Shown in pieces: positions 1-6,303 of a DNA stretch of 19,461 nucleotides. The notes below the pieces were generated by a model that saw only the letters and a list, made by a program, of their open reading frames with translations, ran no database searches and was not told where the DNA came from. Location: assembly GCA_965367215.1 (NCBI GenBank), contig CBDUIJ010000074.1, positions 1 through 19,461 on the forward strand, read 5' to 3'. The DNA is from Granulosicoccus sp965367215. Its GTDB lineage: Bacteria; Pseudomonadota; Gammaproteobacteria; Granulosicoccales; Granulosicoccaceae. A program made the translations under genes and the position numbers. Every line of letters starts with the position of its first letter. Position 1 is the stretch's first letter.

Positions 1-783
1 GGCGCCGAGCGCAAGTCCATGGTCATGAACGATCAGGAAAAGAAGCTCACCGCGTATCACGAAGCTGGTCACGCCATCGTGGGTCGGCTGGTTCCCGAGC
101 ACGATCCTGTCTACAAGGTCAGTATCATTCCACGAGGTCGGGCGCTGGGTATCACCATGTTCCTGCCGGAAGAGGATCGATACAGCCACAGCAAGCGCAA
201 GTTGCAAAGCCAGATCGCCACGCTTTACGGTGGTCGAATTGCCGAAGAGCTGATCTTTGGTGAGGACATGGTGACAACGGGGGCATCGAACGATATCGAA
301 CGTGCCACCGAAATCGCTCGTAACATGGTGACGCGCTGGGGACTGTCCGACAAGCTGGGTCCTTTGGCATACAGCGAAGAAGAGGGCGAAGTCTTTCTGG
401 GCCGTTCTTCTTCCAAGCAGAACCCCATGTCAGGTGACACAGTGCAATCCATCGACCAGGAGATTCGCAAGCTGATTGACGACAATTACCAGGCTGCGGA
501 GAAGATCCTGAAGGACAACATGGATATCCTGCATGCGATGTCGGAAGCTCTGCTCAAGTACGAGACCATCGATCTCGGTCAGATTGATCGACTGATGGAC
601 CGTCGCGAGCCGGGACCTCCAGCAGACTGGGGTGGTGATAACTCCAGTGGCAAATCTGCTACAGGCAAGCCATCTGCCAAATCCGACGACAAGTCCAGTA
701 ATCAGGCTGACGACAAGTCAGCGGATTCAGAAGACAAGTCTGCGGACGACGATGCGGCTGATCCAACGCCAAGTCTGCATTGA
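1..783 (+). CDS. ftsH: ATP-dependent zinc metalloprotease FtsH, C-terminal part (5' truncated by the window edge)
   Basis: The reading frame is open from base 1, so this is the last 260 residues of a protein that begins upstream. FtsH is a hexameric inner-membrane AAA+ protease that degrades misfolded membrane proteins and regulators such as LpxC and sigma32. The part seen here is the peptidase domain. The zinc motif HEAGH lies at fragment residues 20-24, and the third zinc ligand is probably Asp98 in GASNDIERAT. The AAA+ ATPase and transmembrane parts are outside the window. After about residue 205 the protein turns into a low-complexity tail rich in Lys, Ser and Asp, with DDKS at 229-232 and 237-240 and EDKS at 244-247. 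Such tails are variable in the family and probably disordered. ftsH followed by folP and glmM is a common gammaproteobacterial order. Identification is secure. Confidence 0.97.
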   Translation, partial: GAERKSMVMNDQEKKLTAYHEAGHAIVGRLVPEHDPVYKVSIIPRGRALGITMFLPEEDRYSHSKRKLQSQIATLYGGRIAEELIFGEDMVTTGASNDIERATEIARNMVTRWGLSDKLGPLAYSEEEGEVFLGRSSSKQNPMSGDTVQSIDQEIRKLIDDNYQAAEKILKDNMDILHAMSEALLKYETIDLGQIDRLMDRREPGPPADWGGDNSSGKSATGKPSAKSDDKSSNQADDKSADSEDKSADDDAADPTPSLH

Positions 784-791
784 TATCGCTC

Positions 792-816
792 CCGGGGTGA
801 TCGTTCGATCCCCCGG
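792..816 (+). other. Intergenic hairpin just after ftsH, no U-tract
   Basis: Arms CCGGGG (792-797) and CCCCGG (811-816) pair outside an inner GATCG/CGATC stem (799-803 with 806-810), leaving one bulged T at 798 and a two-base loop. That makes 11 paired bases starting 8 bases after the ftsH stop codon. No run of T follows, so it is not a standard intrinsic terminator. It could stabilise the 3' end of the ftsH transcript or help a second hairpin downstream. The role is inferred; only the pairing is seen. Confidence 0.45.
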
Positions 817-845
817 TCATGACCTCTTCTTGATGTGAGAAATTC

Positions 846-884
846 GAAGGTCTGTCTTTGTTCTGGCAGGCCTTCTTCTCGTTT
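846..884 (+). terminator. Possible weak Rho-independent terminator between ftsH and folP
   Basis: An 11-bp stem (846-856 with 865-875, two G-T wobbles) encloses an 8-base loop and is followed by a broken pyrimidine/T stretch (TTCTCGTTT at 876-884). The stem is good but the T-tract is poor, so termination is probably partial. The structure ends about 20-30 bases before the chosen folP start, so partial read-through from ftsH into folP is likely. Confidence 0.4.
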
Positions 885-905
885 CCCTCCGGACTTTTTC
901 TGATA

Positions 906-1739
906 GTGCATTCCGTACTCCGCTGTGGCCGACAATTACTGAGTCTGGACAGGCCTCGGGTCATGGGCATTCTCAATGTCACGCCCGATTCCTTTTCCGA
1001 CGGCGGGCGCTTCGATACGCTGGGCAAGGCGCTGGAGCAGGTTGAAGTCATGCTCGCCGCAGGTGCGGACATTATCGACATCGGTGGAGAGTCGACGCGT
1101 CCGGGAGCTGCTGATGTCTCCGAACAGGAAGAAATGGACCGTGTGCTGCCTGTTGTAGAGGGCATCAACAGTCGCTTCGACACCATCGTTTCGCTGGATA
1201 CCAGCAAGGCTGCCGTGATGCGTGAAGGTGCGGCTCACGGCGTGGGCATCATCAACGATGTCAGGGCCTTGCGCGAGCCGGGTGCGATGGAAGCCGCTCT
1301 GCATTCTGCACTTCCGGTATGTCTGATGCATATGCAAGGTCAGCCTCGCACCATGCAACAGGAACCGGTTTACGAAGATGTCGTTTCCGAAGTGGCGGAG
1401 TTCCTGATACAGCGCCGCCAGGCTTGTGTCGATGCGGGCATGGATGCGTCTCAGATTCTGCTGGACCCGGGTTTCGGGTTTGGCAAGACGCTGGCGCATA
1501 ACCTGACGCTGCTCAAGCATCTTTCCGGGTTGTGTGGTAATTCGCCATTGCTGGTAGGTCTGTCGAGGAAGCGTATGTTTGCCCAGATTCTGGGTAGCGA
1601 TTCCACGGACCGGGTGGCGGCGTCCGTGAGCGCTGCGCTGCTTTGTGTTGAGCGTGGCGCATCGATTGTGCGCGTGCATGATGTGGCACCTACCGTGCAG
1701 GCGCTGGCAGTATTACAGGCTGTTCAAGAGTGCCAATAG
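906..1739 (+). CDS. folP: Dihydropteroate synthase
   Basis: FolP condenses 6-hydroxymethyl-dihydropterin diphosphate with p-aminobenzoate to make dihydropteroate in folate synthesis; it is the sulfonamide target. I chose the GTG at 906, giving 277 residues, close to the usual 280 or so. The frame stays open upstream to a TTG at 858, but that codon sits in the loop of a hairpin and the added residues are unlike the family. Family motifs are in order: MGILNVTPDSFSDGG (residues 20-34, Asn24 as probable metal ligand), GGESTRPGA (60-68), SLDTSK, INDV, LLDPGFGFGKT, GLSRKR and VRVHDV. Phe30 and Pro66, at positions where changes give sulfonamide resistance in E. coli, are the sensitive-type residues. 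The protein forms a cytosolic TIM barrel. The gene ends 22 bases before glmM and is probably cotranscribed with it. The exact start is less sure than the identity. Confidence 0.95.
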   Translation: MHSVLRCGRQLLSLDRPRVMGILNVTPDSFSDGGRFDTLGKALEQVEVMLAAGADIIDIGGESTRPGAADVSEQEEMDRVLPVVEGINSRFDTIVSLDTSKAAVMREGAAHGVGIINDVRALREPGAMEAALHSALPVCLMHMQGQPRTMQQEPVYEDVVSEVAEFLIQRRQACVDAGMDASQILLDPGFGFGKTLAHNLTLLKHLSGLCGNSPLLVGLSRKRMFAQILGSDSTDRVAASVSAALLCVERGASIVRVHDVAPTVQALAVLQAVQECQ

Positions 1740-1761
1740 CTGAATAACTGGACCGAAGACA

Positions 1762-3099
1762 ATGGCAAGAGAATTTTTTGGTACCGACGGCATCCGTGGC
1801 CGCGTCGGGCAATACCCCATGACTGCTCAAACAGTCATGAAGCTCGGCTGGGCGGCAGGCAAGGTGCTGGCGTCGAAAGGCAACCGTGAGGTACTGATCG
1901 GCAAGGATACCCGTATCTCGGGTTATCTTTTCGAATCCGCTCTGGAGGCTGGCCTCGCGTCAGCGGGCATCAACAGTCGCATGCTCGGCCCCATGCCGAC
2001 ACCGGCAGTGGCCTATCTGACCAGTACATTTCGCGCTGCGGCCGGTATCGTGATCAGTGCGTCTCACAACCCCTTCTACGACAACGGTCTGAAATTCTTC
2101 TCCACTGAAGGCACCAAGCTGCCGGACGAGCTGGAGTTGGAGATCGAGGCCATGATGAAGCAGGAAATGACGACAGTCGATTCAAAGGATCTGGGGCGAG
2201 CGCGTCGCGTGGAAGATGCGTCTGGTCGTTATATCGAGTTCTGCAAGAGCACATTTCCATCCTCGTTGCGTCTCGACGGCATGAAGATCGTTGTTGATAC
2301 CGCCAATGGCGCGGCCTATCACATTGCCCGTGAAGTTTTCGATGAGCTGGGTGCCGATGTCGTGGCTGTGGGGGCTGATCCCAACGGCATGAACATCAAC
2401 AAGGAGTGCGGCGCAACAGCGCCTGATAACCTGCGCGCCCACGTCCTGCTGGAACGAGCCGATGTGGGGATAGCTCTCGATGGCGATGGTGATCGACTCA
2501 TCATGGTGGATCACCGTGGTGAGATAGTCGATGGTGATGAGATTCTCTACGTGCTGGCCAAGGCGCGTCAGGAGGCAGGCACACTCAAGGGTGGTGTTGC
2601 CGGTACGCTGATGACCAATCTGGCGCTGGAACATGCCTTTGACGGCCTGGGTATTCCTTTTGCGCGAGCGGGCGTTGGCGATCGTTACGTCATGGAGCTG
2701 CTGCGTGAGCGTGGTTGGGAGCTGGGTGGCGAGAATTCCGGGCATATCATCTGCCTGGATCGTGTCACCACGGGTGATGCCATCGTGGCGGCTCTGGCTG
2801 TTCTGGCAGTCATGCGATCAACGGGGGAGACACTCGAAGGTCTTCGGGCCGATATGAAGCTCTATCCGCAGGTGCTGCTCAATGTGCCGGTCGCGAAGAA
2901 GGTCAACCTGGATGAAAACGAAGTGATACAGGCGGCGGTTCGACAAGCCGAACAGGATCTGGCTGGAAACGGACGCGTGCTGTTGCGACCTTCTGGTACC
3001 GAGCCTCTGGTTCGAGTCATGGTCGAGGGCAAGGTGGCCAACGATGTTCAGGAAATCTGTCAACGTGTGGCCAATGTGGTCGGCGATGCACTGGACTAA
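1762..3099 (+). CDS. glmM: Phosphoglucosamine mutase
   Basis: GlmM converts glucosamine-6-phosphate to glucosamine-1-phosphate, the step before GlmU in UDP-N-acetylglucosamine synthesis for peptidoglycan and lipopolysaccharide. The 445-residue length matches the family. The N-terminus REFFGTDGIRGRVG is typical. The phosphoserine loop is SASHNP with the catalytic serine at residue 101. The magnesium loop is DGDGDR with Asp240, Asp242 and Asp244. The sugar-binding loop GGENSGH is at 322-328 and the phosphate-binding RPSGTEP at 409-415. The set identifies GlmM rather than a phosphoglucomutase or ManB. The start is ATG with only a weak ribosome site, which fits coupling to folP 22 bases upstream. 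The folP-glmM pair is a standard gammaproteobacterial arrangement. Confidence 0.97.
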   Translation: MAREFFGTDGIRGRVGQYPMTAQTVMKLGWAAGKVLASKGNREVLIGKDTRISGYLFESALEAGLASAGINSRMLGPMPTPAVAYLTSTFRAAAGIVISASHNPFYDNGLKFFSTEGTKLPDELELEIEAMMKQEMTTVDSKDLGRARRVEDASGRYIEFCKSTFPSSLRLDGMKIVVDTANGAAYHIAREVFDELGADVVAVGADPNGMNINKECGATAPDNLRAHVLLERADVGIALDGDGDRLIMVDHRGEIVDGDEILYVLAKARQEAGTLKGGVAGTLMTNLALEHAFDGLGIPFARAGVGDRYVMELLRERGWELGGENSGHIICLDRVTTGDAIVAALAVLAVMRSTGETLEGLRADMKLYPQVLLNVPVAKKVNLDENEVIQAAVRQAEQDLAGNGRVLLRPSGTEPLVRVMVEGKVANDVQEICQRVANVVGDALD

Positions 3100-3150
3100 G
3101 AGCCACCGAGAAGGTATGATTCTGCGGTTAACTCATAGGGGTAGTTAGTC

Positions 3151-3930
3151 TTGGCCAATCGCCAGCCACTCATAGCAGGGAACTGGAAGCTCAACGGCAC
3201 ACGCAAGTCCGTGGTCGAGCTGGCCAGTGCAATATCCGATGGGGCTGCAAGCCTTCCGGTCGAGGTGCTTGTGTGTCCGGTATCCGTACATCTTGCCGAT
3301 GTGCTGGCGGTGGTCGGTAACTCTCCGGTTCATCTCGGTGCGCAAAACTGCTCCGAAGCCGAATCCGGCGCATTTACCGGTGAAGTATCTGCCGACATGC
3401 TGCAGGAGTTCGGTTGCGAGTACGTGATTCTCGGTCACTCCGAGCGTCGCGCACTGTTTCATGAAACCAGTGAGCAGGTTGCAGTGAAATGTCTGGCCGT
3501 GCAGAAGGCAGATATGACACCTGTGCTGTGCGTTGGGGAAACGCTGGAAGAGCGTGAGGCGGGGCAGGTTGAATCCGTCATTGCGGCGCAGCTTGATGCA
3601 GTGCTTGAGGCGGGTGGTATCGAGATATTTCGGCAGATGGTCGTGGCATACGAGCCAGTCTGGGCCATTGGTACTGGAAAGACGGCCTCTCCCGATGAAG
3701 CCCAGGCTGTACATGCACTGATTCGCCAGAAAATTTCATCGCTGGACGCGGATATCGGTAATGAATTGCGCATCCTCTACGGAGGAAGTGTCAAGGCCGA
3801 CAACGCGGCCAGTCTTTTTGGTCAGGCAGACATCGATGGCGGTCTTATCGGTGGAGCTGCGCTGGACGCAACGTCCTTTCTGGCCATTTGTGAGGCTGCG
3901 GCCTCTACAGTCGAAAAATCTGCCTCCTGA
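3151..3930 (+). CDS. tpiA: Triosephosphate isomerase
   Basis: TpiA interconverts dihydroxyacetone phosphate and glyceraldehyde-3-phosphate in glycolysis and gluconeogenesis. The start is a TTG at 3151, preceded about 10 bases upstream by the purine-rich AGGGG; it gives the normal N-terminus with AGNWKLNG. Catalytic residues are all visible: Asn11 and Lys13, His96 in ILGHSERR, and Glu168 in AYEPVWAIGTGK. The mobile loop 6 follows Glu168, and the phosphate-binding GGSV (211-214) and GGLIGGAAL segments are at the C-terminal end. The 259-residue length is slightly over the usual 250 or so because of a short Ala/Ser-rich end. It lies 51 bases after glmM and 30 before secG, the usual tpiA-secG pairing. 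The TTG start should lower translation compared with ATG; that is an inference. Confidence 0.97.
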   Translation: MANRQPLIAGNWKLNGTRKSVVELASAISDGAASLPVEVLVCPVSVHLADVLAVVGNSPVHLGAQNCSEAESGAFTGEVSADMLQEFGCEYVILGHSERRALFHETSEQVAVKCLAVQKADMTPVLCVGETLEEREAGQVESVIAAQLDAVLEAGGIEIFRQMVVAYEPVWAIGTGKTASPDEAQAVHALIRQKISSLDADIGNELRILYGGSVKADNAASLFGQADIDGGLIGGAALDATSFLAICEAAASTVEKSAS

Positions 3931-3960
3931 AGGCGGAATCCAAGAGATATTTGATCAAGT

Positions 3961-4389
3961 ATGCAATCCCTGGCGTTAGTAATTCACGTGGTTCTGGCCG
4001 TTGGTGTTATCGGTCTGGTGCTCATTCAGCATGGCAAGGGTGCTGATGCGGGTGCAGCGTTCGGCAGTGGTGCCTCGGCTACTGTGTTCGGTGCGCGCGG
4101 TTCGGCCTCCTTTCTGACTCGAGCCACGACCATTCTGGTCGCATTGTTCTTTGCGACGAGTATTTTCCTGTTTTACCTGGCGGCACATCGTGATGGTTCG
4201 GTTCGCTCTGTTACCGATGTACCCGGGCTTGTAGAAGAGGCACCTGCTGTATCCACGGATTTGCCGGGTGGCGTTCAAAGTGATGCGCCTGCGGCTGTAA
4301 CCGATCTGCCTGGTGAAGTTGCTGCCGAGCCTGCGGAAGGTGCAGAAGCGGTGAGCACTGAATCTGATTTGCCAAAAGCTGCTGAGTAG
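3961..4389 (+). CDS. secG: Protein translocase subunit SecG with an extended acidic tail
   Basis: SecG is the small auxiliary subunit of the SecYEG channel in the inner membrane. The core is typical: a first transmembrane segment at about residues 4-23, the cytoplasmic loop LIQHGKGADAGAAFGSGASA with a following FGARGS, then a second segment at about 56-74. Many homologues have Gln where this one has His24 (QGKGAD). At 142 residues it is longer than E. coli SecG (110). The extra C-terminal part is Ala/Pro/Asp/Glu-rich and carries four degenerate copies of V(S)TD(L/V)PGxV, at residues 84-91, 97-105, 113-120 and 131-139. The tail is acidic and probably disordered. The gene follows tpiA and precedes tRNA-Leu, a recurrent gammaproteobacterial neighbourhood. 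Identity is firm; a function for the tail is unknown. Confidence 0.93.
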   Translation: MQSLALVIHVVLAVGVIGLVLIQHGKGADAGAAFGSGASATVFGARGSASFLTRATTILVALFFATSIFLFYLAAHRDGSVRSVTDVPGLVEEAPAVSTDLPGGVQSDAPAAVTDLPGEVAAEPAEGAEAVSTESDLPKAAE

Positions 4390-4399
4390 TACCACTTTT

Positions 4400-4445
4400 C
4401 CGAAGATATGCGTTATCATCTTCGGCTGGCCGTACAGGCCTTTTT
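4400..4445 (+). terminator. Possible weak terminator after secG
   Basis: Ten bases after the secG stop, CCGAAGAT (4400-4407) pairs with ATCTTCGG (4418-4425) around a 10-base loop. It is followed by a short GGCC/GGCC stem (4428-4431 with 4437-4440) and a run of five T (4441-4445). The stem next to the T run has only four pairs, so termination may be partial. The loop of the first stem contains TATCAT (4414-4419), which resembles a -10 box that could serve the tRNA, but I see no good -35 partner. Confidence 0.35.
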
Positions 4446-4452
4446 CCCTTAT

Positions 4453-4537
4453 GCCGTCATGGTGGAATTGGTAGACACGCTATCTTGAGGGGGTAGTGGC
4501 GCAAGCTGTCCCGGTTCGAGTCCGGGTGACGGCACCA
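4453..4537 (+). tRNA. tRNA-Leu, anticodon GAG
   Basis: This is an 85-base class II tRNA with CCA encoded in the DNA. The acceptor stem GCCGTCA (4453-4459) pairs with TGACGGC (4527-4533), with A as discriminator and CCA at 4535-4537. The D arm contains GGTAGA. The anticodon stem CTATC/GGTAG contains one T-G pair and encloses loop TTGAGGG, with anticodon GAG at 4487-4489, which reads CUC and CUU leucine codons. A long variable arm with a GCAA loop follows, as expected for leucine. The T arm is CCCGG-TTCGAGT-CCGGG. It closely resembles E. coli tRNA-Leu(GAG). A tRNA-Leu directly after secG is common in this group. Confidence 0.95.
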
Positions 4538-4546
4538 TAAGGGGTT

Positions 4547-4621
4547 TTGGCTTATTAGGTCTGGCAGGTTTAAAATATCGATCCTGTTTAGATGCCAAAG
4601 TGGTTGGATATCTGCGATAAT
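4547..4621 (+). promoter_or_regulatory. Candidate sigma70 promoters for the nuo operon
   Basis: The 203-base gap between the tRNA and nuoA contains no gene. Two sigma70-like pairs are visible. The first is TTGGCT (4547-4552) and TAAAAT (4571-4576) with an 18-base spacer. The second is ATGCCA (4592-4597) and GATAAT (4616-4621), also with an 18-base spacer. Each has a 4/6 match at -35 and a 5/6 match at -10. Either would leave a leader of more than 100 bases before nuoA. Read-through from the tRNA or secG is also possible. These are matches by eye only. Confidence 0.35.
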
Positions 4622-4740
4622 CAAGCCGTTGAGTTTCCCGCGTTGTGTCAAGTCGTCAGGCACGACGCTCACGGTTATTTAGGTTTCAATCCACAAACAG
4701 CCAGGTAGCTGCCCATGGGTGGTTGCATGCGGAGCCCATA

Positions 4741-5097
4741 GTGCTAGCCAACTATTTCCCGGTGTTGCTGTTCATTCTGATAGGTCTTGGTCTGGGCATT
4801 CTGCTGTTGACAGCTGGCCGGCTGGTCGGCCCGTCCAATCCAGGTAAAGACAAGAACTCCCCCTACGAATGTGGTTTCGAAGCATTCGAAGATGCGCGGA
4901 TGAAGTTCGACGTTCGCTACTACCTGGTGGCCATCCTCTTTATCATTTTCGATCTGGAAATCGCCTTTCTGATTCCCTGGGCAATCTCGCTGGATGTCAT
5001 CTCGGGTACCGCGTTTGCGGCCATGGGAATCTTTCTGTTCATCCTGGTGATCGGATTCATTTACGAATGGAAGAAGGGCGCACTCGAGTGGGAGTAG
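4741..5097 (+). CDS. nuoA: NADH-quinone oxidoreductase subunit A
   Basis: NuoA is a three-helix membrane subunit of complex I next to the quinone site, equivalent to mitochondrial ND3. I chose GTG at 4741, which has a good GGAG (4731-4734) six bases upstream and gives 118 residues starting MLANYFPVLL, like the family. The frame stays open back to 4645, but that adds about 32 basic residues with no family resemblance. Helices lie at about residues 5-26, 60-80 and 90-108. The loop after helix 1 holds NSPYECGFE with Cys44, equivalent to the ND3 cysteine exposed in the active/deactive switch. FDLEIAFLIPW carries conserved acidic Asp71 and Glu73 in helix 2. It is first of 14 nuo genes and ends 4 bases before nuoB. 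Confidence 0.95.
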   Translation: MLANYFPVLLFILIGLGLGILLLTAGRLVGPSNPGKDKNSPYECGFEAFEDARMKFDVRYYLVAILFIIFDLEIAFLIPWAISLDVISGTAFAAMGIFLFILVIGFIYEWKKGALEWE

Positions 5098-5101
5098 CAT
5101 C

Positions 5102-5578
5102 ATGGGTATAGAAGGCGTACTTGAGGAAGGGTTTGTCACCACTTCCGCTGACAAGTTGATCAACTGGGCCCGAACAGGCTCCATGTGGCCAATGTCTTTC
5201 GGTCTCGCCTGTTGCGCGGTTGAAATGATGCATGCAGGGGCTGCTCGGTACGACCTCGACCGTTTTGGCATCATCTTCCGTCCCAGTCCTCGGCAATCCG
5301 ATGTGATGATTGTGGCAGGCACCCTGGTGAACAAGATGGCTCCGGCCTTGCGCAAGGTCTATGACCAGATGCCCGATCCCAAGTGGGTCATCTCGATGGG
5401 AAGCTGTGCCAACGGCGGCGGCTACTATCATTATTCCTATGCAGTGGTCCGCGGATGCGACCGCATCGTACCGGTAGATGTCTATGTGCCCGGCTGTCCA
5501 CCGACAGCGGAGGCGCTGCTCTACGGAATTCTGCAATTGCAGAACAAGATTCGCACCACCAACACCATTGCGCGCTGA
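5102..5578 (+). CDS. nuoB: NADH-quinone oxidoreductase subunit B (cluster N2)
   Basis: NuoB is the peripheral subunit that holds the terminal [4Fe-4S] cluster N2, which passes electrons to quinone; it is homologous to the small subunit of NiFe hydrogenases. The four N2 ligands are visible: adjacent Cys37 and Cys38 in FGLACCAVEM, Cys102 in MGSCANGGGYY and Cys132 in VPGCPPTAEALL. Tandem cysteines are the hallmark of this subunit. The length of 158 residues is normal. A GGGAG sequence (5090-5094), inside the last codons of nuoA, sits seven bases before the ATG, so translation may be coupled to nuoA. Confidence 0.97.
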   Translation: MGIEGVLEEGFVTTSADKLINWARTGSMWPMSFGLACCAVEMMHAGAARYDLDRFGIIFRPSPRQSDVMIVAGTLVNKMAPALRKVYDQMPDPKWVISMGSCANGGGYYHYSYAVVRGCDRIVPVDVYVPGCPPTAEALLYGILQLQNKIRTTNTIAR

Positions 5579-5583
5579 TCACC

Positions 5584-6303
5584 ATGGCAACTCGTGAACA
5601 GAACATGCTGGAAGCTCTACAGGCAGCATTTCCCGATAATGCCAGTATCCAGCACTCCCTTGATCTGATTGTCATGGATGTGGCACCGGCCGATCTTGTC
5701 GCTGTAGCTACCGAGCTGCGCGATAATGCGACCCTGTCATTCCAGCAATTGAGCGATCTGGCTGGTGTTGATTACGCGACCTATGGTCATGATGAATGGG
5801 CCACCGACACTGAAAATACAGCCAGTTTCAGTCGAGCCGTCAACGCCGCATCTACCGGTAGCCTGACTTTCAATACCGGACTGGAACTGCCGGCCAGCGA
5901 CAGACCTCGGTTCCTTGTTGCCTATCATTTGCTGTCGCTGGATCACAACGTGAGACTGCGATTACGTTGCGCAGCCCCTGATGATGCCATGCCTGTAGTA
6001 CCGTCCGTCATCCCCGTATGGAACAACGCCAACTGGTACGAGCGCGAAGCATTCGACCTGTTCGGAATCCTGTTTGACGGGCATCCGGATCTGCGCCGCA
6101 TCCTGACTGACTACGGTTTTATCGGACATCCCTTCCGTAAGGATTTTCCATTGATTGGAAATGTGGAGATGCGGTACGACTCGGTCAAGGAACGCGTAGT
6201 CTACGAACCAGTCAGTATCGAACCTCGAGTACTGGTACCGCGAGTCATTCGTGAAGACTCGCGCTATGTCGCTGGTGAAACCCCGAAAAAAGACGATGCC
6301 TGA
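5584..6303 (+). CDS. nuoC: NADH-quinone oxidoreductase subunit C (30 kDa)
   Basis: NuoC is a hydrophilic subunit of the connecting arm that packs against NuoD and NuoB and has no cofactor. The frame is open far upstream inside nuoB, so I chose the ATG at 5584, 5 bases after the nuoB stop; no clear ribosome site is visible, and an ATG at 5605 is an alternative. The 239-residue product carries the signature WYEREAFDLFGILFDGHPDL (151-170), followed by RRILTDYGFIGHPFRKDFPL (171-190). Between residues 72 and 105 there is a Ser/Thr/Asn-rich segment between GVDYATYG and the YHLLSLDHN strand that shorter NuoC proteins lack. nuoC and nuoD are separate here, unlike the fused nuoCD of E. coli. Its last 8 bases overlap nuoD. 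Confidence 0.94.
   Translation: MATREQNMLEALQAAFPDNASIQHSLDLIVMDVAPADLVAVATELRDNATLSFQQLSDLAGVDYATYGHDEWATDTENTASFSRAVNAASTGSLTFNTGLELPASDRPRFLVAYHLLSLDHNVRLRLRCAAPDDAMPVVPSVIPVWNNANWYEREAFDLFGILFDGHPDLRRILTDYGFIGHPFRKDFPLIGNVEMRYDSVKERVVYEPVSIEPRVLVPRVIREDSRYVAGETPKKDDA

Noticed and set aside
858..905. TTG upstream start for folP
   Set aside because: The codon lies in the loop of a terminator-like hairpin, and the 16 extra residues do not look like a dihydropteroate synthase N-terminus.
4645..4740. Upstream GTG start extending nuoA by 32 residues
   Set aside because: The extension is basic and unlike NuoA; the GTG at 4741 has a good GGAG site six bases away and gives the expected N-terminus.
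4453..4740. Integrated mobile element at the 3' end of tRNA-Leu
   Set aside because: tRNA genes are common integration sites, but nuoA follows within about 200 bases and there is no integrase, no duplicated tRNA end and no shift in base composition.
5383..5583. nuoC frame continuing 67 codons upstream inside nuoB
   Set aside because: It overlaps the conserved C-terminal half of nuoB in another frame; the NuoC domain begins after the ATG at 5584.
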